In this document: piece by piece, positions 17,184-23,980 of the stretch
Position numbering within the stretch: the first letter of the stretch is position 1
Layout of the letters: each line of letters begins with the position of its first letter
Assembly (NCBI GenBank): GCA_964466315.1
Contig: CAYXNS010000007.1
Location: forward strand, 1-64,000
Source of the DNA: SMWC01 sp964466315
GTDB lineage: Bacteria; Pseudomonadota; Gammaproteobacteria; Steroidobacterales; Rariloculaceae
Reading direction: 5' to 3'
DNA length: 64,000 nt
Notes under the pieces: model-generated
What the model saw: the letters and a program-made list of their open reading frames with translations, nothing else
Databases searched by the model: none
Told to the model about the DNA's origin: nothing
Translations under genes and position numbers: made by a program

Positions 17184-18514
17184 GGCAGCGTCCCGATCAC
17201 GTCGTTCAGGACATTGAATGTGAAGTCGATGTCCTCCTTCTCGACAATAAACGGCGGCGCAACCGCGAGACAGTCGCCCGCGTAGCGCACATAGAGGCCC
17301 TTCTCCCAACAGTCCTGAGCCACCTCCGCCGGACGGCGCGCCGGCTCGTCGGGGTAGGTTTCGAGCTGGATCGCGCCGGTCAGAGCGAAGTTGCGGATGT
17401 CGAGAATATACGGCAGGCCCTTGAGGCCGTGGATTGCATCCTCGAAGTAAGGCGCCAGCTCGGCACAACGTTGCGCGAGCTTCTCCTCCTCGAGAATATC
17501 GAGGGCCGCGAGTGCGGCCGCGCAGGCGATCGGATGACCGGAGCAGGTATAACCATGCGGGAACTCGGTCGCGTAGCCCGGCCCGCCGTTGACCATGAAT
17601 GTTTCGTAGATCTCGGATCTAGCGACCGTCGCGCCCATTGGTGCGCAGCCGTTAGTCAGTGCTTTGGCGAGACAGAGGATGTCGGGGACGACGCCGAATG
17701 TGTCGGCAGCGAAATTCCGGCCGGTACGCCCGAACCCGGTAATGACCTCATCGAAGATCAAGAGAATCCCGTGTTCCGTACAGATCTCGCGGAGCCGCTC
17801 CAAATACCCCACAGGCGGCAGGATGACACCGGCGGATCCCGAGAGCGGTTCGACGATTACAGCCGCGATGTTTTTCGCGCCGTGCTCTTCGACGAGCACC
17901 TCTAGATCTTCCGCGAGTTCGACGCCTTTGTCGGGCAAGCCTCGCGAGAACGCGTTGTCGCGCAGCAATGTGTGCGGCAGATGCACCGTATCCACGAGTT
18001 CGCCGTAAAGGGCACGGTTCGACGGAATGCCACCGACACTGGTACCACCAAAATTCACGCCGTGGTACCCCTTACCGCGACCGATGAACTTCGTCCGCTC
18101 GGGCTCACCCTTCAGATGCCAATAGGCCCGCGCCATTTTTAGCGCCGTTTCGACAGCTTCTGAGCCCGAATTAGAGAAGAACACGTAGTCCAGATCGGCG
18201 GGGGCCATTTCCTTGATTCGGTTTGCCAGTTGGAATGCCTGCGGGTGACCGAACTGAAACGCCGGCGAATAATCGAGTGTCGCAATCTGACTCGTTACGG
18301 CGATCGCAATCTCGCGCCGGTTGTGACCCATGCTGCAACACCAGAGCCCGGAAAGACTGTCGAAGATCCGGCGGCCGTCCGCGCTCAGATAGTAGCAGCC
18401 GTCGGCGCCAACAATCATGCGCGGGTTGTCTTTCATGAGTCGGTTGCCGGTATACGGCATCCAGTACACTTCGAGTTCCTCTCGCGTCAGGTGATCCGAT
18501 CGATCAGTATTCAT
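17180..18514 (-). CDS. Omega-amino acid (beta-alanine)-pyruvate transaminase-like class III aminotransferase
   Basis: A 444-residue PLP enzyme of fold type I, class III. Motifs: the N-terminal YWMPYTGNRLMKDNPR typical of beta-alanine:pyruvate transaminases, the phosphate-binding SNSGSEAVETALKMARAYWH, the Asp of DEVITGFGRTGRNF that holds the pyridine nitrogen, and the Schiff-base lysine in CLAKALTNGCAPMGA. It removes the omega-amino group to give a semialdehyde, the substrate of the mmsA product encoded next with a 4-bp overlap. Whether beta-alanine, aminoisobutyrate or another omega-amine is used cannot be told from sequence. Confidence 0.87.
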   Translation of the reverse strand: MNTDRSDHLTREELEVYWMPYTGNRLMKDNPRMIVGADGCYYLSADGRRIFDSLSGLWCCSMGHNRREIAIAVTSQIATLDYSPAFQFGHPQAFQLANRIKEMAPADLDYVFFSNSGSEAVETALKMARAYWHLKGEPERTKFIGRGKGYHGVNFGGTSVGGIPSNRALYGELVDTVHLPHTLLRDNAFSRGLPDKGVELAEDLEVLVEEHGAKNIAAVIVEPLSGSAGVILPPVGYLERLREICTEHGILLIFDEVITGFGRTGRNFAADTFGVVPDILCLAKALTNGCAPMGATVARSEIYETFMVNGGPGYATEFPHGYTCSGHPIACAAALAALDILEEEKLAQRCAELAPYFEDAIHGLKGLPYILDIRNFALTGAIQLETYPDEPARRPAEVAQDCWEKGLYVRYAGDCLAVAPPFIVEKEDIDFTFNVLNDVIGTLP

Positions 18515-18547
18515 TGCTGCAATTTTCTGGTGCCAGCCGCTCCACCA

Positions 18548-19735
18548 CTAATAAACCTCGAACAAGCCGGCCGCGCCCATGCCACCGCCGATGCACATTG
18601 TAGTAACGACATACCTCGCGCCGCGGCGTTTGCCCTCGATCAGTGCGTGCCCGGCCAGGCGCGCGCCCGTCATTCCATAGGGATGACCGATCGAGATCGA
18701 GCCGCCATCGACGTTCAGTATCTCGGAAGGAATACCGAGCCTGTCGCGGCAGTAAACGGTCTGCACGGCAAACGCCTCGTTGAGTTCCCAAAGGCCAATG
18801 TCGTCCATTGTGAGGCCCTGGCGTTCGAGCAGTCGCGGTACCGCAAATACGGGGCCGATACCCATCTCGTCGGGATCACAGCCCGCAACGGCCAGGCCGC
18901 GAAACGCACCAAGCGGCACCATGTTGCGTTGCTCCGCGAATCTGCTGTCGACCACGGTGCAGGCCGACGCGCCGTCCGAAAGCTGGGACGCATTACCGGC
19001 CGTTATGCAGTGGCCCTCGCCAAAAACGGGCTTCAAAGCCGCGAGGCCTTCAAGCGAGGTATCGGGGCGATTACCTTCATCCTTCGTCAGCTCGACTTCC
19101 TCTTCGCTGACTTCACCCGTCTCCTTGTCCTTGACCTTCTTTATCGCCCGCATCGGCACGATTTCCTTGTCGAACCGTCCCTTGGCCTGCGCGGCAGCCG
19201 TGCGCTGCTGACTTGTAAGTGCGTACTCGTCTTGAGTCTCGCGAGAGATACCGTAACGTTTGGCCACAATCTCGGCTGTCTCGATCATCGTCATGAAGAT
19301 GTCGGGCGCCAGCTCGAGCAGTTCCGGGTCCTTGTAGTAATAGGTATTCGTGTGCTCGTTCTGCACGAGCGAGATCTGTTCGAGGCCGCCCGCGACCGCA
19401 GCCGGTACACCGTCGACGATGACACGCTGCGAAGCGACCGCGATGGCCTGCAGACCCGACGAGCACTGCCTGCTCACGGTCAATCCCGACACCTCCACCG
19501 GCATTCCGGCGCGTAAAGCGATTTGACGCGCGATATTGCTGCCCGTGGTCCCCTGCGCGCGGCCAACGCCCATGATGACGTCCTCGATCTCGCCGGGGTC
19601 GAGGCCGCTGCGCTCGAGCGCATGACTCACGGCATGCGCGCCAAGCGTTGCGCCGTAGGTATCGTTGAACGCGCCGCGATAGGCCTTGCCGATCGGCGTG
19701 CGCGCCGTCGAAACGATTACTGCTTCTTTCGTCAT
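18548..19735 (-). CDS. Acetyl-CoA C-acyltransferase (thiolase)
   Basis: A 395-residue thiolase catalysing CoA-dependent cleavage (or condensation) of 3-ketoacyl-CoA. It starts MTKEAVIVSTARTPIGKAYR, has the nucleophilic Cys in VSRQCSSGLQAIA, the NEAFAVQ block, the GGSISIGHPYGMTGAR His motif and the second catalytic Cys in MCIGGGMGAAGLFE. ATG 19735 starts exactly at the family N-terminus; SD is weak. It lies 33 bp upstream of the transaminase, so the three genes form one catabolic unit linking amino-acid or branched-chain breakdown to acetyl-CoA. Most like the degradative (FadA/acetyl-CoA acetyltransferase) class. Nothing can be firmly called in 19736-19942. Confidence 0.9.
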   Translation of the reverse strand: MTKEAVIVSTARTPIGKAYRGAFNDTYGATLGAHAVSHALERSGLDPGEIEDVIMGVGRAQGTTGSNIARQIALRAGMPVEVSGLTVSRQCSSGLQAIAVASQRVIVDGVPAAVAGGLEQISLVQNEHTNTYYYKDPELLELAPDIFMTMIETAEIVAKRYGISRETQDEYALTSQQRTAAAQAKGRFDKEIVPMRAIKKVKDKETGEVSEEEVELTKDEGNRPDTSLEGLAALKPVFGEGHCITAGNASQLSDGASACTVVDSRFAEQRNMVPLGAFRGLAVAGCDPDEMGIGPVFAVPRLLERQGLTMDDIGLWELNEAFAVQTVYCRDRLGIPSEILNVDGGSISIGHPYGMTGARLAGHALIEGKRRGARYVVTTMCIGGGMGAAGLFEVY

Positions 19736-19942
19736 GTTGATCCGTGTCGAGCGCGGCACCTGCCCCGGTGACATGGTCGCATAGTTGGGCTGCGGCGTGG
19801 AACCGCGGTGGAAAATAATCGCCGAGCAACGAAAACGCGGCCGGGCTGTAGTCAGGTCCGGCTTTGCCGGTCGGCGTACCTGCGAACTCGCCATCGTCGC
19901 TGGCCAAGTGCAACTTCCCGGGTGTTTTCTACTTTTGAGTTC

Positions 19943-21010
19943 TCACTGCCACGGTACGGCGTTCAGTGTCGAGCGTCTCGAGATATCGGCGTCGCAAGGA
20001 AACTCATACATGGGCGTGTCGTTGGGCACGCGATGAAAAACGACTTGACTGGTGTAGAGCTCCGCAAGATACGTGGGATCCTCAAGCGTGTACTCGATCG
20101 TAAGTTCGCCGCCGTCCTCGTTGAGCGTATAACGCTCAGTAATACGCTTTTCTGCGCTCGAAGGAATATCGTAGCCGTTGCCGATGGGATCCAGGTTCGA
20201 AGCTAGACCGGCGCGCATCGGGGGAAACCGGATGCTTTCGACGATCAAGCTATTGTCCTCGAGACGGCCATGCCTCTGCCCAAACGCCGGCGGTGAGTTG
20301 TTGGCCTCGGCCGCACCCACTGTGAGCGGCCGCTCCACATCGTAGTACTCGTGATGCAAGATCAGGTCGTTGCCATCCACGACTATCTCGTAGAGGTAGG
20401 GTGGATAGAGAATCGATGGAATATTTGGCGGTACGCACTGCATACCCGGCGTGTTCAACGGATCGAAACCCTCACGGGCCGCGCGGCCCGCCGTGTTGAG
20501 GGGTAGCGGCGTATCGGCGATGCGCTGACCGCCAGCCACGAAACTCAACCAGCGCCCCGCGAACCGCTCGATAACACTGATACCCGTGCGCGTGTCGATT
20601 ATCCGATACTTCGGCGCGCGTACAATCGAACTCATGGCCTGAAAGAGCCGCCCGTCCGCCATCTGCAGATCGGCGCCGAACATCAGGTTTTTGTCGGTTC
20701 GACGGCCTCGTGGGCCGCGAATCGTGATCGGATCACCAACCTGCAGGGTCTCGGCCGTGATTCCGGTACGTCGTAATATCGCCGTGGAGTGAGCCTCCAC
20801 TTCCCAACTGTCGAGTACGCCATCGCTATGCCGGACATCGATCAGAAAGAAAGAGTGGGGGCTGCGAATCTCGACAGATGTCAATGTGCCGGAGATCTCG
20901 ATGACGTTGTTCGAGTCGAAATTTGCGGCGAACGAATGATGGGCGAGCGCGGCGCTTGTCCAGAAAGCGGCCACAAGAACCGGGGCGGATCTTCTAGGCA
21001 CCTTCAACAT
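19943..21010 (-). CDS. Secreted DUF6152-like protein
   Basis: About 355 residues with a signal peptide ending SAALAHHS. The mature protein starts with HHSFAANFDSNNVIEISGTL and HSFFLIDVRHSDG, an OB-like domain typical of DUF6152 proteins, followed by GITAETLQVGDPITIRGPRG. The C-terminal half has conserved blocks HGRLEDNSLIVESIRF, ERYTLNEDGGELTIEYTLED and FPCDAD. Function unknown; relatives are frequent in organisms with many secreted oxidoreductases. ATG 21010 is chosen as it starts the signal peptide. The C-terminal half matches the remnant at 1856-2158, so the genome had at least two paralogues. Confidence 0.65.
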   Translation of the reverse strand: MLKVPRRSAPVLVAAFWTSAALAHHSFAANFDSNNVIEISGTLTSVEIRSPHSFFLIDVRHSDGVLDSWEVEAHSTAILRRTGITAETLQVGDPITIRGPRGRRTDKNLMFGADLQMADGRLFQAMSSIVRAPKYRIIDTRTGISVIERFAGRWLSFVAGGQRIADTPLPLNTAGRAAREGFDPLNTPGMQCVPPNIPSILYPPYLYEIVVDGNDLILHHEYYDVERPLTVGAAEANNSPPAFGQRHGRLEDNSLIVESIRFPPMRAGLASNLDPIGNGYDIPSSAEKRITERYTLNEDGGELTIEYTLEDPTYLAELYTSQVVFHRVPNDTPMYEFPCDADISRRSTLNAVPWQ

Positions 21011-21140
21011 CGCCCTTCCCGGCAACCGCGCCACGGAGCCCAGAAGGAGACTGATAGACACCGGGCCTCTCTATCCGCTGACCAAAGCCATGAGCGCCCG
21101 CGGGCATGGCGCTTGCTCGACGCGCTCGCCCGCGCTCGAA

Positions 21141-22031
21141 TCAGCGTCCGAGCCCACGCAGCACATCGCGGAGCGAGGGTCTCGAGTCGTCCTCGGGCTC
21201 TTCTGCGGGTTCGGGCGGCGCACCGGCTATCCCTTCCATGAGCGACACATGCTCGTAGCCGGCCGGCAATTCGAATACGGCTGAAGCCACGTTCTCTTCG
21301 CGCAACTGGGTGACCTCGGTCGTCGTAGTCGTTACCGAAGCGTCACCGTCGCCGCTCATCGTCGTTACGACTTCATTGCGTAATGGTAGACATGTCATCG
21401 TTTCGTACTGTTGCTTGATGAGCTTGTCGAAATCGTCATTTCCCGTACGAAATCGGTCGGGACGGAGCCAGACGCGCAACCCATTAGCGTCGAGCTCATC
21501 CGAACACCAGACTCGATTTTCCGTGTCGACACGACTCTCGCGGCCGAATCCAAAGACCGAGATGCTCATGGTGTAACCCGTGCGGTAATGAGCCAGTGTC
21601 GTGGGGAAACCCAGGATCGATTCTCCCGAGCTTTCGGAGACTTTCTCGTTCGAGAAGTCGCTGAACTCCATATTCACGACGCCGCCCATGGCCTCCATCA
21701 TCGTGCCTGCCATGCCGACGATCTGATCGAAATCGAGCATTGTAATCGTCATCTGCTCGGGGTTCACGAGAAAGAGCATCGCTCCCGCATCCTGGGTCAC
21801 GAGATAACTCCCGGCCTGGAACAAGCCGACCTGTGCCGACTGCTGGAACTCGACCTTCGCGCTGTCGCCGTCCACCCAGGCGTGGACCGTGGAGACCTGG
21901 TTCCCACTGCCCTGGCCTGTCGCTTCATTAGAGGTTACGGCCTCGTAGTAGTAGCCGGCGTAGGAAGTACCGGGCCCGGCAGCCAGGATGAGCGCGGCTG
22001 CAGTCACTAGCGTGAATCTGAGGTCTTTCAT
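21141..22031 (-). CDS. Secreted DUF4412-like protein
   Basis: A 296-residue protein with a Sec signal peptide (MKDLRFTLVTAAALILAAGP to SYAG) and a mature domain starting YYYEAVTSNEATGQG. Blocks such as HAWVDGDSAKVEF, SYLVTQDAGAMLFLVNPEQM and the C-terminal SAVFELPAGYEHVSLME resemble DUF4412 proteins, a periplasmic beta-rich family of unknown function. The C-terminal 35 residues are acidic and Pro-rich. Its ATG overlaps the stop of the small upstream gene as ATGA. Confidence 0.55.
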   Translation of the reverse strand: MKDLRFTLVTAAALILAAGPGTSYAGYYYEAVTSNEATGQGSGNQVSTVHAWVDGDSAKVEFQQSAQVGLFQAGSYLVTQDAGAMLFLVNPEQMTITMLDFDQIVGMAGTMMEAMGGVVNMEFSDFSNEKVSESSGESILGFPTTLAHYRTGYTMSISVFGFGRESRVDTENRVWCSDELDANGLRVWLRPDRFRTGNDDFDKLIKQQYETMTCLPLRNEVVTTMSGDGDASVTTTTTEVTQLREENVASAVFELPAGYEHVSLMEGIAGAPPEPAEEPEDDSRPSLRDVLRGLGR

Positions 22032-22273
22032 GGTAACCCTCTGTTTATGGCGAGCCTGCGCCCGCTTAGATTACCACTATCGGGCAAGAAAGGGGCCGGG
22101 ACGAAATCGAGGATGAATCGATTGACCGGCACAGCCTGTGGCTCGATGTGGGCGTATTGACCGACCCAGCGGATTGTGACCTGTGCCTCGATCACGCTGT
22201 CCACGACGCACTGCTGCCCGGGGTAGAGGCGTGAGTCGTAAACCTCTTCCCGGACAGGGTATTTTCTTAACAT
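22028..22273 (-). CDS. Small conserved-looking protein of unknown function, coupled to the DUF4412-like gene
   Basis: An 81-residue frame starting MLRKYPVREEVYDSRLYPGQ with a single cysteine (QQCVVDS) and a predicted beta-rich core. I do not recognise it. Evidence that it is real: strong G/C third-position bias from 22273 onward, which is not seen in the longer frame upstream of this ATG, and an exact ATGA overlap with the next gene, implying translational coupling. The bases between 22274 and 22455 hold no other gene I can support. Confidence 0.45.
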   Translation of the reverse strand: MLRKYPVREEVYDSRLYPGQQCVVDSVIEAQVTIRWVGQYAHIEPQAVPVNRFILDFVPAPFLPDSGNLSGRRLAINRGLP

Positions 22274-22455
22274 CAGGGGGCCTTCCCTGGCCACACACAG
22301 CCTAAGAATCAACCAGCGGCCCAGGATCTTTAGCAAATGAGCCTCCAACGCACAGCTTCCGTCGAATTTCTTCCTAAAGTTCCCCGAGATATCGCCGATA
22401 ATTCTAAGGGCAATAAGAAGGGGCACTGTTCACGACTTCTTAGGAGCGGGAAAAA

Positions 22456-22767
22456 ATGACCCCGGAACTTCAAGCGCAGCTGGAGAGTTGCAAAACTTTA
22501 CCCAGCCCGCCTGGCGTCGCAAGCCAAATCATCACGCTCGCTAACGATCCAGAGGTCGACTTGGGCAGTATCACCAAGATTCTCGCGATGGATCCCGCAA
22601 TCACCATCAAGATACTTCGGATCGCCAATTCTCCCATGTATGGGCAGCAGCGAAGATTGGAGAATCTCCATCAGGCCGTGGTCGTAATCGGCCTCAACGC
22701 AACGATATCAATGTGGCGCGGCCTTGATCTAGGCTCCACATTGATGAAGCCTGCAACACTCGACTAG
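22456..22767 (+). pseudogene. Truncated HDOD-domain protein
   Basis: The 103-residue frame begins at ATG 22456 with GGAGCGGG about 5 bases upstream and covers the first half of an HDOD domain: LPSPPGVASQIITLANDPEV, LGSITKILAMDPAITIKILR, ANSPMYGQQRRLENLHQAVV, VIGLNAT. HDOD domains are about 200 residues; after GLNAT the sequence (ISMWRGLDLGSTLMKPATLD) no longer matches and stops. Either a truncated signalling gene or a remnant. Its TAG overlaps the stop of the convergent zincin gene, so the truncation point lies at the gene border. Confidence 0.6.
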
Positions 22768-23117
22768 CCCCACCCGAACTCTTCGAGATAGTCGTCCTGG
22801 ATACCGAAGTAGTGGGCGATCTCGTGAGTCAGTGTCTTGACGATTTCCTCGCGCAGATCTTTTCTGGAAAGCCCCAACTCGAGGTGGGGCCGGCGGAAGA
22901 TATAGATCACGTCCGACAATTCGCCGGCATCGTCGGAACTGCGCTCCGGCAGCGGCATTCCTACGTACAAGCCAAGTAGTCCTTCTGCGTCGGGGTCGAG
23001 CTGTTCGTCGGCTTCGTCGACCACGAGCACCTCGATGTTGGTCAGTTCGTCCCGAACCCAGTCCGGAAAGCGGTCGATCGCTTGCCGGATGACCGCTTCG
23101 AATTGGATTTTACTCAT
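22764..23117 (-). CDS. Zincin-like metallopeptidase family protein
   Basis: A 117-residue protein of the small minimal-zincin family (Zincin_1, formerly DUF). It carries the signature THEIAHYFGIQDDYLEEFGW, in which HExxH plus a downstream acidic residue bind zinc. The middle contains GLYVGMPLPERSSDD and DVIYIFRRPHLE, also typical. Length fits the family. Cytoplasmic; substrate unknown. It converges with the truncated HDOD gene and lies 118 bp from tRNA-Ser. Confidence 0.85.
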   Translation of the reverse strand: MSKIQFEAVIRQAIDRFPDWVRDELTNIEVLVVDEADEQLDPDAEGLLGLYVGMPLPERSSDDAGELSDVIYIFRRPHLELGLSRKDLREEIVKTLTHEIAHYFGIQDDYLEEFGWG

Positions 23118-23235
23118 GTCGTTAGCGACACCGTTCAGATCGGCTGCTGCCGATTAGTCGAACCCGAGAGCGTCTGTCCACACTCCCTCTTCGTCGATAA
23201 ATCGAAAAGCCCCGTGAAGGGATTTTTCGATCTAT

Positions 23236-23326
23236 TGGCGGAGAGGGAGGGATTCGAACCCTCGAAGGGCTTTTAACCCTTACTCCCTTAGCAGGGGAGC
23301 GCATTCGACCACTCTGCCACCTCTCC
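23236..23326 (-). tRNA. tRNA-Ser (GCT anticodon)
   Basis: On the minus strand a 91-nt tRNA starts GGAGAGGTGGCAGAGTGG and ends CTCTCC-G-CCA. The acceptor arms GGAGAGG/CCTCTCC pair, the D-loop has GGTCGAATG, the anticodon stem-loop is CTCCC-CTGCTAA-GGGAG (anticodon GCT), a long class II variable arm is formed by AAGGGTTAAAAGCCCTT, and the T-arm is GAGGGTTCGAATCCCTC. The 3' CCA is encoded. It reads AGC/AGU serine codons. Confidence 0.96.
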
Positions 23327-23401
23327 GGGATATCGGTTTTCAGGAGGCTGGAATTCTAACGGCTCGCAAGAGAATTCGCGACGCCTGATCGAAGTGTTGA
23401 A

Positions 23402-23427
23402 GAAAAGGGGCCGGGCCCCTTTTTCCT
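23402..23427. terminator. Palindromic unit D, terminator between csrA and tRNA-Ser
   Basis: AAAAGGGG-CCGGG-CCCCTTTTT forms an 8-bp stem with a T-run on either strand. It lies after csrA (minus strand), before the tRNA gene, and belongs to the dispersed GGGACRCGGCCCC family. Confidence 0.75.
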
Positions 23428-23489
23428 TATGGAAGTCGCGGACGCGTGCCGCGACCGGACGGTCACAGCATTCGTTGCGTTGACGTGCG

Positions 23490-23702
23490 TTAGTGGCTAG
23501 CGCTGACCGCTTGTGGCCGGTTCGCTTCCTCAGTCGCCTGTTCGCGTTTGATTCGCTCGTAGATTTCTTCGCGGTGAACAGCGATCTCTTTCGGAGCGTT
23601 AACCCCGAGACGAACCTGATTCCCCTTCACGCCAAGAACCGTCACGGTGACATCGTCACCGATGACCACCGTTTCCCCCACTCTGCGGGTTAAGATCAGC
23701 AT
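23490..23702 (-). CDS. csrA: Carbon storage regulator CsrA
   Basis: A 70-residue homodimeric RNA-binding protein that binds GGA motifs in leaders of target mRNAs and represses or stabilises them, controlling carbon storage, motility and biofilm. The sequence MLILTRRVGETVVIGDDVTV is the canonical N-terminus, Arg44-type residues are kept in VHREEIYERIKREQ. ATG 23702 follows AAGGAG with good spacing. Position after alaS and before tRNA-Ser is the conserved gammaproteobacterial order. The 278 bases up to alaS contain a GC-rich hairpin (about 23898-23925) but no gene. Confidence 0.97.
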   Translation of the reverse strand: MLILTRRVGETVVIGDDVTVTVLGVKGNQVRLGVNAPKEIAVHREEIYERIKREQATEEANRPQAVSASH

Positions 23703-23980
23703 AGCCAAACTCCTTCTCGGTCTCGTCACTGAGCTACCTCGCTGCACTATTCTGCACAGTCTGCTGGTAGAGGCAGCAGTGACCGCCCTTCAGTTCGAGA
23801 ACCGGCCCATGCATGCGGTACTGGCACGCGAGGCACGCGAACGTCCGTGGCTAGACTGGCTACAAATTCTTATTGATTAGCGCAGTCCCCCTGTAGTCAG
23901 TATCGGCGCCGCGAGGCGCTGACTGACGAGCCTAGTTTAATGCATTTTGGCGCCAGGATGCGGGGTCGCTTAGACTAAGT

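Noticed and set aside
18230..19516. A 428-codon plus-strand frame across the thiolase and transaminase genes
   Set aside because: Spans two well-supported minus-strand genes; sequence is compositionally typical of an antisense frame.
19736..19942. A coding-like minus-strand stretch (SDDGEFAGTPTGKAGPDYSP) upstream of the thiolase
   Set aside because: Codon bias looks coding, but no start/RBS or known family is seen and the frame leaves the thiolase phase; too weak to call.
23898..23925. GC-rich hairpin between alaS and csrA as an intrinsic terminator
   Set aside because: The stem is plausible but no T-run follows it on either strand.
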